Made by a program: the position numbers and the translations under genes. Below are positions 35,623-46,372 of a stretch of DNA of 64,000 bases, one piece after another. Under the pieces are notes generated by a model that was given only the letters and a program-made list of their open reading frames with translations, was not told the origin of the DNA and ran no database searches. Position 1 is the stretch's first letter. Each line of letters opens with the position of its first letter. Source of the stretch: Codonopsis lanceolata (Eukaryota > Streptophyta > Magnoliopsida > Asterales > Campanulaceae); assembly GCA_013146195.2 (NCBI GenBank), contig CM028378.1:79718795-79782794 (forward strand), in the 5' to 3' direction.

Positions 35623-36447
35623 ATGATGAATTCTTACAAGTACAAATTGGAAGAAGCTACAGAGTTGTTATACATACTCGCATGTGGGCCTCTTGAGCGT
35701 GGAAGTACTTACAAATCTTGCATAGTAAATAATGTAAGATTCCACGTAAAGGAGCGTGACAATCGTCGTATAAGTCAAAATAGTGGAGTAATCATGCAAG
35801 GTGACCATGAGGGAAATCAGTTTGACTACTACGGAATCTTGACTGATGTGATTGAATTAGTCTACATCAAAGGAAAGCGTCCTGTTTTTTTCAAGTGCAA
35901 GTGGTTCAATACTAACTCCAAATCAAGAATACACACAGATGCTTATTTCAGAAGTATTAATGTTAGTAGATGGTGGTACAAGGATGATCCTTATGTACTA
36001 GCTAATCAAGTACAACAAGTTTTTTATCTTAATGACACGAAGTTGGGAAAAAACTGGCAAGTTGTACAAAAGTTTCAACATAGACACTTGTGGGACATTC
36101 CTGAAAATGAATCTTTGCATCCCGATGAATTACCTTCCTCCATGGATGTATACCAAGAGAATGACTCAAGGATGATAAGTAGGATTGTGCAAGTGGATCA
36201 AGATGTTGAAACTACGAGATTATGTAGGAAAGATATTGAGCCAATATTGGTAATCGATCCTGCCATTATACATGATGAAGAGGAGGATGATGAAATGGAA
36301 GATGAAGAGGAGGATGATGAAATGGAAGATGAAGAGGAGGATGATGAAATGGAAGATGAAGAAGATGATACACATCTTGAATATTGCAGTGAAGTGGAAG
36401 AAGAGGGTCAATGTAGTGACGATGATAGAGACATGGATCCATTTTAG
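35623..36447 (+). CDS. TNP2 last exon: DUF4216 region and acidic tail
   Basis: This is the longest uninterrupted part of the C-terminal half (274 codons from ATG, though translation would enter by splicing from 35,536). It has YILACGPLERGSTYKSC, then FDYYGILTDVIEL, FKCKWF, INVSRWWYKDDPYVLA and VQQVFYL, all typical of DUF4216 in plant CACTA transposases. The tail (36,272-36,361) holds three 27-bp tandem repeats encoding Asp-Glu-Glu-Glu-Asp-Asp-Glu-Met-Glu, and the protein ends RDMDPF. Both flanking introns have consensus sites, so this part of the gene has decayed little. Confidence 0.85.
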   Translation: MMNSYKYKLEEATELLYILACGPLERGSTYKSCIVNNVRFHVKERDNRRISQNSGVIMQGDHEGNQFDYYGILTDVIELVYIKGKRPVFFKCKWFNTNSKSRIHTDAYFRSINVSRWWYKDDPYVLANQVQQVFYLNDTKLGKNWQVVQKFQHRHLWDIPENESLHPDELPSSMDVYQENDSRMISRIVQVDQDVETTRLCRKDIEPILVIDPAIIHDEEEDDEMEDEEEDDEMEDEEEDDEMEDEEDDTHLEYCSEVEEEGQCSDDDRDMDPF

Positions 36448-36661
36448 TAATTGTTTTAGTTTTTTAATTGATATTTTTTGGAATGTAAAACATTATATAA
36501 GTTAATCAAGTTAATTTGTATCTTTCTTGGATGATTCTAATTTTAAATTTGATGATTGTTTCTTGTTTATTTTAGAACTATTTTAATTATTGTCTTTTGA
36601 GCATGTCGTAAGTAATGATATTTTTAATTACTAACTATATTGTTTCTGCAATTGTTTCAGA

Positions 36662-36821
36662 ATGGCTCCTGGAAAATGGTCTAAAACACCAACATCAATA
36701 GCAAGCCTTCATGCAATGATTCAAGAAAGAAATTTAGGTTCCTCAAACACTATTCCACCTCAATCAGACAATACATCTAGTGGAGCTACCAACCCTCAAA
36801 ATGAAGCGCCTCATAATCAAG
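36662..36821 (+). pseudogene. First exon of the second CACTA gene
   Basis: A TTTCAG acceptor precedes ATGGCTCCTGG (MAPGKWSKTPTSIASLHAMI), and a GTATAA donor follows. The position right after TNP2 and the residue style fit the N-terminus of the second CACTA protein. Candidate last exons lie 6.6 kb away at 43,372-44,000. Confidence 0.55.
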
Positions 36822-36845
36822 GTATAAATGAAAATGATTAACTTC

Positions 36846-37421
36846 ATTGGACCTTCAAGTGTAGATAAAAATGGTCAAATTTGGAAAACAAGTATGAACC
36901 TATGCAGGAAATTTAACAAATTAACATATTCTCAAGCTTCCAACAATCAGTATCCTAAAGAAACAGATTAGAAAACTTGTGTTCGACAGATAGTGCTGTC
37001 ATAAATATTTACCAAACCAACATCCTAAAGATAACTAAAATACAAAGAATCAGAGCTCTGTTTATGTTGTATTCTTGTAACATCATTTTGAAAGCTATGT
37101 TAATAGGATTATGGATTTTTGCTCTACTCACGTCTCATTCATGAGTGTTTATTGTTGTTGGTTTTCTTTTGCCTGGGAGGGAGGAGGGTTGTGGTTATGC
37201 CATAAATATAATAGAAACATACATAAGAAATAAGCAGCAGTTTGCATCAATAGAAAACCTGTTGGATAATGTTTATGATTACTAATTGGTTTGAAGAGTA
37301 TTGTATAATCTGTAGGGTTTTTGTCCTTTCATTTGTCTGTATGATGTGTATGTCGTTACTATCATCGCTTATCGTCTCTTCTGCTTCTCTGAATACCGAA
37401 GAGTTCTCTGGCATCTTGCTT
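36846..37421. other. Intron or intergenic stretch, no gene
   Basis: No coding frame. It ends at the CACTACTAAAAAC terminus. GCATCTTG occurs just before that terminus and TCTTG just after the right terminus at 44,838. Confidence 0.5.
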
Positions 37422-37639
37422 CACTACTAAAAACATGACATTTACTAACGGAATATTACTGACGGAATTTTCCCATCAGCAATTACTGACGGAATTTGAA
37501 AAGTACTAACGGAGATCCGTGAGTCATTAATTAGTGACGGAATATTACTGACGGAATTTTAAAATTACTAACGGAAGTCCATCAGCAAAATCACTTTGAA
37601 ATGGCGCCATATTTAATGACGGAGTTTCCGTTGGTAATT

Positions 37640-38200
37640 GTTTGTTTCAGTCACTAATTGATTTATTCCATCATTGATCAGTGACGAAATACACCGTCAC
37701 TGATCCGTCAGTGATCAGTGACGGTTTTCTCCGTCACTATTATAAAAAATTAATGATTTTTTTGTTAAATAAATTATAATTGTTTCATGCCAGATTTAGT
37801 GACGGAGATTCACTAATTGATTTATTCCGTCACTGATCAGTGACGGAATACGCCGTCCTGATCCGTCACTGATCAGTGACGGTTTTCTCCGTCACTATTA
37901 TAAAAAATTAATGAGTTTTTGTTGAATAAATTATAATTGTTTCATTCCAGATTTAGTGACGGAGATTCCGTCACTAATTGATTTATTTCGTCACTATTAT
38001 ACAAAATTAATGATTTTTTGCTGAATAAATTATAATTGTTTCATTCTAGATTTAGTGACGGAGATTCCGTCACTAATTGATTTATTCGTCAGCGATCGGT
38101 GGCGAATACGCCGTCTTTGATCCGTCATTGATCAGTGACGGTTTTCTCCGTCACTATTATACAAAATTAATGATTTTTTTGGTAAATAAATTATAATTGT
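37640..38200 (+). repeat. Subterminal tandem repeats with GACGG/CCGTC palindromes
   Basis: Three to four units (about 155, 100 and 156 bp) each end in TTATAATTGTTTCATTCCAG or a variant and contain several GTGACGG/CCGTCAC inverted pairs. Such clusters are the usual transposase-binding regions of CACTA ends. Confidence 0.85.
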
Positions 38201-38337
38201 TTCTTAGTAGAAAAATATTATAATCATTTCAATGAATGATATTTTATCAATTTATAGTTCATCATTTAGTTGATATTTTGGATATTTTAAGTGAAAAATT
38301 GTTTTATAACAATCAAAATAATTTTTTTTTGAAAAAT

Positions 38338-39215
38338 TATATTATTTAAAAAAAAATTAAAAACAATATAATAGTGAGATTTTGTTAATAATTAATTTTT
38401 ATCATTAATTGAACCTGCATATATGGGATGGGTATACATTTAGTTAATCTTTTGATTTTTAAAATAATTTTGAATTATAATTTTTAAAAATAATTAAAAT
38501 TATTTTTAAAAAATAATTGTATTCCATATGTCCAATTCCCCTCCTCTGTTCCCCTTCAACTCTATCCATCCAATCCGCCTCCTTCGCTTGACCACTCACT
38601 TTGTGGCTTCTCCACCCCGATTTGGTTTCATAGCCGAGCTCCATCATCAACTAGCGCCACCGCGGTGCACCTTTCTTTCTTCGACTTCCCAATTCGCCAC
38701 CATCCATGTGTATGTGGCCCATAATTAATGTAGAGTGAAAAAGTAAGGGTAATGTGGTAAAAGTGATGTTCTAAAAAGGTAAGTTTCAAAGTGGACAATT
38801 ATTTTGGGACGGACAAAAAAGGAAAGGAGGACGATAATTTAGGGACGGAGGGAGTATTATTTTTAAAAAAATTAAAAACAATATAATAGTGAGATTTGAT
38901 TAATAATTAATTTTTATCATTAATTGAACTTGCATATATGAGATGGGTATACATTTAGTTAATCTTTTGATTTTTAAAATAATTTTGAATTATAATCTTT
39001 TTAAATAATTAAAATTATTTTTTTAAAATAATTGTATTCCATATGTCCAATTCACCTCCTCTGTTCCCCTTCAACTCTATCCGTCCAATCCGCCTCCTTC
39101 GCCACCGTGGCTTCTCCACCCCAGTTCGGTTTCATAGCCGAGCTCCATCATCAACTAGCGCCACCGCGGTGCACCTTTCTTTCTCCGACTTCCCAGTTAG
39201 CGGCATCCAAGCCGG
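38338..39215 (+). repeat. Direct duplication of about 360 bp
   Basis: 38,338-38,705 and 38,862-39,215 are close copies, including a 5'-leader-like segment (CATATGTCCAATTC, later CGAGCTCCATCATCAACTAG). Between them is about 150 bp ending with a Stowaway-type terminus. Confidence 0.9.
38800..38856 (-). mobile_element. Half of a Stowaway-like MITE
   Basis: GGGACGGAGGGAGTA at 38,842-38,856 is a Stowaway end. The other end is not found in the preceding 200 bp, so the copy is truncated. Confidence 0.6.
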
Positions 39216-39609
39216 CGACAACCCAATTCCAGCTCAGCCCTTGCCCTAGTTCGACATTCACCCAATCGAGCTCCACCGTATCCACTACTATGATTCTCAA
39301 CCCCATTCAACCATAGCTTTCTTCTCTTGCAGAATCGTAGCCCTAGCCTCCTTTTGAATCAGTTTTGAATTCTGCTCCGTCTTCACTCAGATCCAACGAA
39401 CCAAGAAGGCAATGAAATCGGCTGATCAGGTTCTTTCCACATAGGAGAATCCGCCTTTTCATCCTTCCTACCCCCGAGAAGGCAATGAAATCGGCTGATC
39501 ACTATCTTTCTTAGAAGCTATAGCACCCAAATCCGAAGATCTTGAAACTTCTTGTCCCCAAACACTAGATTTTGGCCGTGCTGTACTAGCCCCGACATTT
39601 TGTTTTTTG

Positions 39610-39870
39610 TCTTAACTTAATTTAACTTAACTTAACTTATATTAACTTAACTTAACTTAACTTAACTTAACGTAATGTAACGTAACTTAACTTAATTTAA
39701 CGTAACGTAATGTAACATAACTTAACATAATGTAACGTAACTTAACTTAACTTAACTTAACTTTAACTTTAACTTAACTTAACTTAACGTAACTTAACTT
39801 AACGTAACGTAACTTAACTTAACGTAACTTAACTTAACGTAACGTAACTTAACTTAACGTAACTTAACAT
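39610..39870 (+). repeat. AACTT/AACGT pentanucleotide array
   Basis: Degenerate runs of CTTAA and CGTAA pentamers. The same pentamers form the arrays at 48,098-48,330, 48,790-48,860 and 49,445-50,135. Confidence 0.92.
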
Positions 39871-39935
39871 TAAAACACGCTACACCTATTGGCCAAATGG
39901 TATAATGGACTACGATGGACCATTTGATTTTTCTC
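39871..39935 (+). repeat. Single copy of the 61-bp repeat unit
   Basis: It contains ACACGCTACACCTATTGG and GGACTACGATGGACC, matching the units of the tandem array at 48,341-48,795. Confidence 0.9.
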
Positions 39936-40262
39936 AGATTTGGCTGCAGTCCAACCAGTGGTATGCTCACTTCGGTCCACCAAAGGTTGGCTGTCATTAA
40001 CAACTTTCTTCCCCTAAGAAGTACTACATTGTGAATCTGGGAATGCGGACTACACATTCACATAAGTTTTACGGGCTTACGGGTGCTAATAATCAAGTGT
40101 TCTATTTCCTTTCGACTTATTGTTTTCGAATAACACTCGGGGTCTCACCGGTTTTGATATTTAAAATTCGGTTGTAACAGTTTTCATTAGCAGTCATTTT
40201 TGTGACTGTTGGAAATCCAAAGGATATAGCCATTGGAAAGGAATGCAGATATCAATTTATTA

Positions 40263-40267
<5 letters not shown>

Positions 40268-40321
<54 letters not shown>
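40268..40321 (+). repeat. TA microsatellite
   Basis: About 27 TA units. Confidence 0.95.
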
Positions 40322-40326
<5 letters not shown>

Positions 40327-40588
40327 TCAAAATTTCGGGTACCCGAATGCAAAAAACCTGAATCCAAATGCCCACCCCTAATTGGAGTGTTTAAACTTTT
40401 AAAATATCTTAAAAATTCACAAAATTATGCATCACGCACACACATATTTTTTTATTAAATTAAATTATTAGCCTGTTTTATAGACAAAATAAATTCAATT
40501 ACCATCAAAATGCAAATTAAAAAAAAACAAAAAAAAAACCCTAGGTATAAATACAAGTTAATTACTGAAACAATGTACCCCTCATATA

Positions 40589-40627
40589 TACTGGCACCGT
40601 GTCATATGCACGTGCATAAAAATCTAG
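40589..40627 (+). mobile_element. Helitron 3' terminus
   Basis: GGCACCGTGTCATATGCACG forms a degenerate hairpin, followed by AAAAATCTAG and T. The 5' end was not located. Sequence just before (about 40,425-40,467) and just after (about 40,639-40,681) is similar. Confidence 0.6.
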
Positions 40628-40739
40628 TACTATTATATTATGCATCACACACACAAATATTTTTTTATTAAATTAAATTAAAGATAAAAACTATAAATCG
40701 AAAGTATAAATTAAGAAAAAAATCAAATAAAACTGTTTT

Positions 40740-41100
40740 GGGTCAAAACGGGTTACCTATTTCAACCCACGACTTTTCATACTAAGCATTCATGTTTTTT
40801 TTTTGGGAAAAAGTCAGGTTAAGACGGGTCGACCTGTTTTAAACTGACACATTTCGACTCATTTCATATTTAAGTTCGGACGTGTTTAGACCCGTTTCAA
40901 CCCGTTACTCATCATTTCAACGCGACCCAAACCCAATCACACAATTACCAGGCCGGGGTAAAAGTGATTAATTCAATTGTTGTAATTAGAATCCCTATTT
41001 AGTTAAAGATAGACCATGACTTAAATTCATGTTTTTTGGGTTAAAGACGGGTTAAGACGTGTCGACCCGTTTTAATCTGACACATTTTAATATGTTTGAT
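40740..41100. repeat. CGGGTCGACCCG-rich degenerate repeat
   Basis: Same motif family as 4600-4930. No coding. Confidence 0.6.
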
Positions 41101-41512
41101 ATTTGTGTTCTGACAGGTTTGAAATAGGTATTTAATATTAATTAATATATATTTATTTATAAAACATAACAATTTTAAGAAACATTAGTAATTAATACTT
41201 TACGTTCAAAATAAATTATTATTAACTAGTTTGAAAGACTATAAATTGAAAGTATTTTTCGGTCGTCCTGGATAAATGTTCACACTTCTATTTTAATATG
41301 GCCCAACTAATGTCTCAACTAGCTATTTGAATTATCATCAATTTAAAATAAAATTAAAACAAAAGAAGGAAAAAAAACCCTAGATATAAATACAAGTTAC
41401 AAATCAGGAATATCTTTATCTCATCTTTCTATACGGCGATCTTCTCTCTCTCAAAATTCAGTAGACGTCTCTCTCTATCTCTCGCCATCACCGCCTCCCC
41501 CCTACCTCCACT

Positions 41513-41678
41513 GCTACTGCTCGCCGCCAACTAGAGCTCGAGCCGATTACGACTACCTCATCAAGCTCTGCCTCATCTTTGACATCGACAAGTGAGCTAC
41601 TGCTCGCCGCCAACTAGAGCTCGAGGCGATTACGACTACCTCATCAAGCTCCGCCTCATCTTCGACAGTGGCAAGTGA
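41513..41678 (+). pseudogene. Two tandem fragments of a RABE-type GTPase N-terminus
   Basis: An 83-bp unit is repeated at 41,513-41,595 and 41,596-41,678. Copy 1 reads SPPTRARADYDYLIKL, then CLIFDIDK and a stop. Copy 2 reads RARGDYDYLIKL, then RLIFDSGK and a stop. RARADYDYLIKL is the hallmark start of plant RABE (Rab8-like) small GTPases, just before the P-loop. Here the P-loop Gly residues are missing and a stop follows at once, so no GTPase can be made. RABE proteins act in secretory vesicle traffic. The fragment sits among leader-like CT-rich sequence (41,440-41,510), as expected if a gene 5' end was captured. Confidence 0.75.
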
Positions 41679-41692
41679 GATAGAGACTTACC

Positions 41693-42690
41693 GTGAGGAA
41701 GGGTTGTGTGAGCCAAGAAGAAGATGAAGCTGCTCTCCACCTCATCGCCGCCACCCTCGCCACCGGCCACCGGAACCACCGAGTCTCTCTCACTCTCTCA
41801 CCTTCTCTCACTTCGGGTCTCTCACTCCGGCCAAACAGGTGCGTTCATCTCCAATTTAAACAATTTTTTTGTTCAGTTTTGTATTTTTAATTTGAGTAAT
41901 GATATGATATAATAAGGATTCACCTAACAATTAGAACCCACTTTATGTTCACAAAAACTTCTGTGACGTGTTAGGGAAAAATCTAGGTTGGATTTGTTTG
42001 TTCCCGTAAAAGGCAAAGTTAAACCCTCGGTTTAGGGTTTAAAATTCTTATGCTTTTCGATAAAAGTTGTGCAAAGATGCTGAAATCTGTTTGCTAGGGG
42101 TTGTTTATGTTCCTTTGCTCGTGCTACAATTTTCCTTGTTCTTTTTTCTTTCATTGGTAGAAACTGTTACAAGTGATGATAATGGTGGGTTTTGGTGAAA
42201 ATTAGAAACATTTATTTTTTCTTTCAGACCTTTGGTGGGTATTATTGATGATTACTTTGAAGGCTACTTCTCAATGGAAATGATTGAATCCCAAGTGAGT
42301 CCTTCAATTGTCATTATCTATTGGCAAGAACCTTTACTCTCCTTTCTGGTTTGTTTTAAGTGTTTTGATTTTCATCTGGTTCAAGGGCTAGGCAGTAAGG
42401 TAGCTGATGGCGAGCATTTGGATTCTCCTACTAATATAGATGACTTTCTTAGCGGCATGAGCATTGATTCTGAAGTTGATTCTCTTCCTAAACTTCAAGA
42501 ACATGTAACTTTTTGTTTTTTGAAATCATGTTATTCTATGTATGCGAATGCAGGTGTTGGTGTTTTTTTAAATTGTCATGTAAGACCTAAGATGGGGGTG
42601 GGAACGAGGAATCTAAGTGGATGGAAAAGTTTGACATTCACTTATTTCTATGGTTTAGAGTGGTCACAAAGCAGTTGACAAATCTATTGT
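41693..42690 (+). pseudogene. Unassigned exon-like segments
   Basis: After the RABE fragments lie a CT-rich coding-like stretch ending at a donor (41,838, CAG|GTGCG) and a TTTCTTTCAG acceptor near 42,224. The latter opens a 148-codon frame (PLVGIIDDYFEGYFSMEMIE, later DDFLSGMSIDSEVDSLPKLQ). The acidic stretch 42,390-42,505 ends at a possible donor. I do not recognise the protein, and the frame may cross introns. These may be further captured host exons. Confidence 0.35.
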
Positions 42691-43033
42691 TAGTTTAAGA
42701 TGCAAGTTTAAAATGAAATGAAGATATGTTATTGAAGGTTCGATTTGCCTAGTTAGTAGTTTTCACGACGAATATTGCACAAAAGATGAGTTGATAATGA
42801 AAACGATAGTCTAAATTGGCTGGTTCCATGTCCCAATTGTATAGAGTGAACGAATATGGCAGTAAAAAAGCCTATGATTTATATTTAGTTCCTATATGGT
42901 GTTCAGGTTCTATTCTTCGGCATATGTTCTTCTGCTTCTTTTAAGTAGATGATCGTAGTTGCTTGGCATTTCTTGAGACTGGAATCTTTTTTACACTACT
43001 GATTCTCCTTTCTTAAATTTTTTGATCTACTAG

Positions 43034-43115
43034 TGAACCATATGTTACTGAAGATGAACTAAAGTTGATGCTGCGAGGAGCAGAGTTATGTGGGGCAATA
43101 GAAGAGGAAGAACAG
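43034..43115 (+). pseudogene. Captured exon of a DUF21-CBS domain protein
   Basis: An 82-bp exon with a TAG acceptor and a CAG|GTAAAG donor encodes EPYVTEDELKLMLRGAELCG and then AIEEEEQ. This matches, from memory of the family, the segment between the DUF21 membrane domain and the CBS pair in plant chloroplast DUF21/CBS (CorC-like) proteins. The exon is intact, but no neighbouring exon of that gene is recognised. Kept splice sites mean capture from genomic DNA, not from a processed transcript. Confidence 0.65.
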
Positions 43116-43371
43116 GTAAAGGAATGACAGATGCTACTTTGGACTGTGAAATTAATATACACCTGCAAAAAGGATAAAATTAGAAGTTATTCAGTGGTGA
43201 GTCCAACCAAATTAATTGCATTCTACTAGAGTTTGTTCTTATTTTTACTGCTTCGTCTCTCTTTTTAAAATCAGTTTGCAATGGTTTGAAATTCCCAGGA
43301 AACTTAAAGCTTTGACTAAACAACCCTATGTTCATAGAATAAACAAAAAAATCTAACCATCATGCTTGTAG

Positions 43372-44000
43372 GTAAAGAAATTCGGTCCCGATGTTGATTT
43401 TTTTGACGTATTTGTTAGCACGCACACCATTCATGGTGCTCCTGGTCAACCTCGTCAGTGGGTTGATCAAACTGCCGAGCCTACATATGTAAGTATCAAA
43501 AAATTTAATGTATATCAAATTGGATCATATATCTATTATGTTTGATGTTTTATTAATTATTGTATTTTTTTAATGACAGAATGCCTTTAAGATGATTGAA
43601 AATGAAGAGGCCACCCAGGGCCGCACGGAGTTCGAGAGGAACTCCGTTCCCTTCTTCAAAAATAGAATTATGGCAGAGAGTTGCGTCACAAGGACGAAAA
43701 AAAAGGGGGAATAGACTTTACGGATTGGGGGACTATGGTGCCACTCTGCTTTCATCCACAGTCTCTTCTCCGAGTTTGCCGTCAACGGGAGGATCAAATG
43801 CTCCATTGGACAAAGCTTCGCAAGCCAAGATGGATGCATTGGAAGCTAGGGTGGCGCAGCAGGATGAAGCTATGGCTCGACAAGATGAACAAATGGTTGA
43901 GCAGGCACGGGAAATAGCAGAGATGCGCGCCCAGATGGCCGCTTTTATGCATGGATCTTCGTCCACTCCTCGTACCCAGTCCCCTAATTCCTTTACATAA
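43372..44000 (+). pseudogene. Last two exons of the second CACTA gene (Transposase_24-like)
   Basis: Exon 43,372-43,488 (TAG acceptor, GTAAGT donor) reads VKKFGPDVDFFDVFVSTHTI, then HGAPGQPRQWVDQTAEPTY. Exon 43,580-44,000 starts NAFKMIENEEATQGRTEF. A frameshift follows, after which the other frame reads ELWQRVASQGRKKRG, RLYGLGDYGATLL and a coiled-coil tail (MDALEARVAQQDEAM, EQAREIAEMRAQM) to TAA. The TH...G...VD...Y pattern, the RLYGLG block and the C-terminal coiled coil fit plant Transposase_24 (Ptta/En-Spm accessory) proteins. The first exon may be 36,662-36,821. Confidence 0.7.
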
Positions 44001-44239
44001 TTTCTTTGTGTCGAATATTCAATACAATTGTAATTAACAATAGAATTGGGAAACGAATTTGATGTAATAACATTTTGTTCTATTTAAAGTTTTAGTTTTG
44101 TAGTGCAATTAATTTTTGTCATGGGCCTATTATATATATTTATGATAAATCAGGCACCTACAAAAAATTAATTTATATAAAAATTATTATTTTTCTTTTT
44201 AATTTTACTAATGGAAATTATGTTCGTAAAGCTAAAATT

Positions 44240-44838
44240 TTAAGCATTTTATTAGCATTACTAACGGACATTCCGTTAGTATTTTTGCAATTACTGACGG
44301 AATATCCCGTTGGGACTACTAACGGAAATACATGTTACTGACGGTATATTATGTCGGAAATTACTGACGGAAATGGAAATTGCTAACGGATACGTTCGTC
44401 GGTATTACTGACGGAAAAATATATTACCGACGGAGCAAGCTGTTGGGAATCACTAACGGATATGAAAATTGCTAACGGAAACATTCCTCGGTATTACTGA
44501 CGGAAATATAAATTACTGACGGAGTAATCCGTCGGAAATCACTAACGAAGATGAAAATTGCTAACGGAAACGTTCGTCGATATTACTGACGGAACTAACA
44601 TTTACTGACGGAAATTTCTGTTAGCAAAAACCGACGGAAACTTATTCCGTTAGTAATTACTAACGGAAACGAAATTTCGTCAGTGATTACTAACGGAATG
44701 AGTTCCGTTTGTGATCACTGACCAAATTTACCGACGGAATACTGACGGAACGGTTCCGTTGGGAAAGCCAGATTACCGACGGAAATGTTAATTTACTGAC
44801 GGAAATTTCCGTCAGTAATTGCCGTTTTTCTAGTGGTG
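44240..44838 (-). repeat. Right subterminal repeats and terminus of the CACTA element
   Basis: Many copies of ACTGACGGAA and CTAACGGAA in both orientations lead to GCCGTTTTTCTAGTGGTG. Confidence 0.9.
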
Positions 44839-46372
44839 TCTTGTCAACAATCTATTTTTGTTTGAGCAGATACTTGAGTATATTACCTGGGATTTTAATA
44901 CCATAATTAGGGTAATTGCTGAAGTTGAAAACAAAATTTGAGAGGGTACATTATGTTAGCTACATATAAGCTATATATGTACCTATGTAGCTTCTGATAT
45001 AAGACAAACATGGGGAAGACTGGTATACAAGCTCAATGGCAAACCCAATGCATGACAGCTGAAAAGAGGCCCCTTGAGAATTAGTAATAGATATGTGGCT
45101 TTTGATACATCAATTTAAGATTAGTTCATATTTTTATGGCTTTAAAGACAACAGATATGTTGGATTTATGACTTACCAATTAAGTTCGAAGAGAGGATTG
45201 GAATTGGAGTGGACAAATTATATAGTACTATCATTTTCATTGATGTACACCAGACCGAGGTTTGTAGATTGTAGGTATACAAATTATATGTTGACAAGAA
45301 TAAAAATGAAAAAGGACAAGTCAGAATATACTAAAGGTCTATCTAAAACCGCGTTTAAGAACTACTTGAACCCAGGAAAATGGTATTGATAACAATTCGT
45401 GTATGTCTGCTAGAAAATTCATGCATTCTTCATGTTTACACCAATAATAGAAGTCACACTTATCAAAAAAAAAAAAAGATTTTTAAGTCAACCAGGTAAT
45501 GAAACTTTTTGGTAGGATCAAGATGAAAGCTCTAACATGATAAAAATCAAAGTATTCTCTAACATCAATGCCAAGCAGGCATATCTAATCGCTCCTATCA
45601 TTGGTTATTAAGGTAAAAAAGAAGACTATTTATTTGAAAATCATTCTCCGGTTACACTTTTAAGGACTCACTTTCCCTAGGAATGGAAATCTTACCATGG
45701 TAAATGTCTGGCACCACTCTAAAGGCTTATGAACTATTCTATAATACTTTAGAAACTGATGTGTGTATTGCCATTTTATAAATCCCAGTGGGTCAATGTA
45801 TGCCAGTGCATTTCTGGGACAAAGTCTACTTCTATTCTTTAATACCTTAGAAACTGCTATGCATACTGCCATTTTATAAAGCCCAGTGGGTCATTGTATG
45901 CCAATGCAGTTCTGGGACAAAATCATCTTCCATACATCCTGCACTATCAAGATCTGCAAGGCATAATCTCTAGTCTCATCCCATTGTTTGCTGCTAGAGA
46001 ATCATTTATCCTAGATTAGAGTCTGTAATCATCCTCCTCACCTAGAACTCAGATCCTATACAAGTCTAAACACTGGCGAACAAACATGAGTAAATCTTAA
46101 TAACATTATCGCAAACCTCTGGCAAGGAAAGAAACAGTAATGAGATAATTTTACAGTAGGATGGATAAAGACAAAAGGAGAAAAAGTAAAGCCATCTAAA
46201 ACCAAAGCCTTAAGACTAGAAGCACCTAATGCTTCCTCGGTGCAATAAAACCATAAAGATGCATTGATAAATAAAATCTCCTAGTGTAGCCAGACTACTT
46301 TAGCATATTGGTAGAACAATGGGTAAACAACATTCAGTTGGAAGTGGACAATCGTGATCGGATTGCACTTGC
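44839..46372. other. No gene; contains a 98-bp tandem duplication
   Basis: 45,737-45,834 is repeated at 45,835-45,925 (TTAGAAACTG, CCATTTTATAAA, CCCAGTGGGTCA, TTCTGGGACAAA). ORFs in the region lack coding features. Confidence 0.7.

Larger units (their letters stand above)
32696..36447 (+). pseudogene. CACTA (En/Spm) TNP2-type transposase, frameshifted
   Basis: The N-terminal transposase-associated domain begins MEKSWMSIRNRFSKEYIAG with CPCVKCMN. It continues after a frameshift near 32,855 (NYKVWVHHGE). The Transposase_21 core spans about 33,140-34,400, with CPVCGESRW, GFNPYGNMSTSYSMCPV, FSRL, CPTCNEET and HNLDVMHIEKNICDNL. DUF4218-like sequence follows (LPREAILGGPVYFRWVYP, ARPEGSIAEGY). A (TA)n tract sits at 35,074-35,152. 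Two introns (35,356-35,448 and 35,537-35,622) join in frame. The last exon, 35,623-36,447, carries the DUF4216 region (ILACGPLERGSTYKS) and an acidic tail. Frame breaks also lie near 33,375, 33,597 (stop), 33,985 and 34,967. TNP2 binds element ends and catalyses transposition. This copy is inactive as assembled. Confidence 0.9.
37422..44838 (+). mobile_element. CACTA element carrying gene fragments
   Basis: The left end CACTACTAAAAAC pairs with the right end, which read inward is CACCACTAGAAAAAC. Both are followed by dense ACTGACGGAA/ACTAACGGAA subterminal motifs (37,440-37,620 and 44,240-44,830). The 7.4-kb interior holds a duplicated 350-bp segment, pentanucleotide repeats, a TA tract, a Helitron 3' end, two RABE-like fragments, a DUF21-CBS exon and the last two exons of a CACTA second gene. 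Flanking triplets (CTT and TCT) do not match, but TCTTG is present on both sides a few bases off. It could be one element, or a nested insertion sharing the right end of the element that held TNP2. Confidence 0.75.

Noticed and set aside
40187..40458. ORFs with Ile-Tyr tracts on both strands
   Set aside because: They only read through the TA microsatellite.
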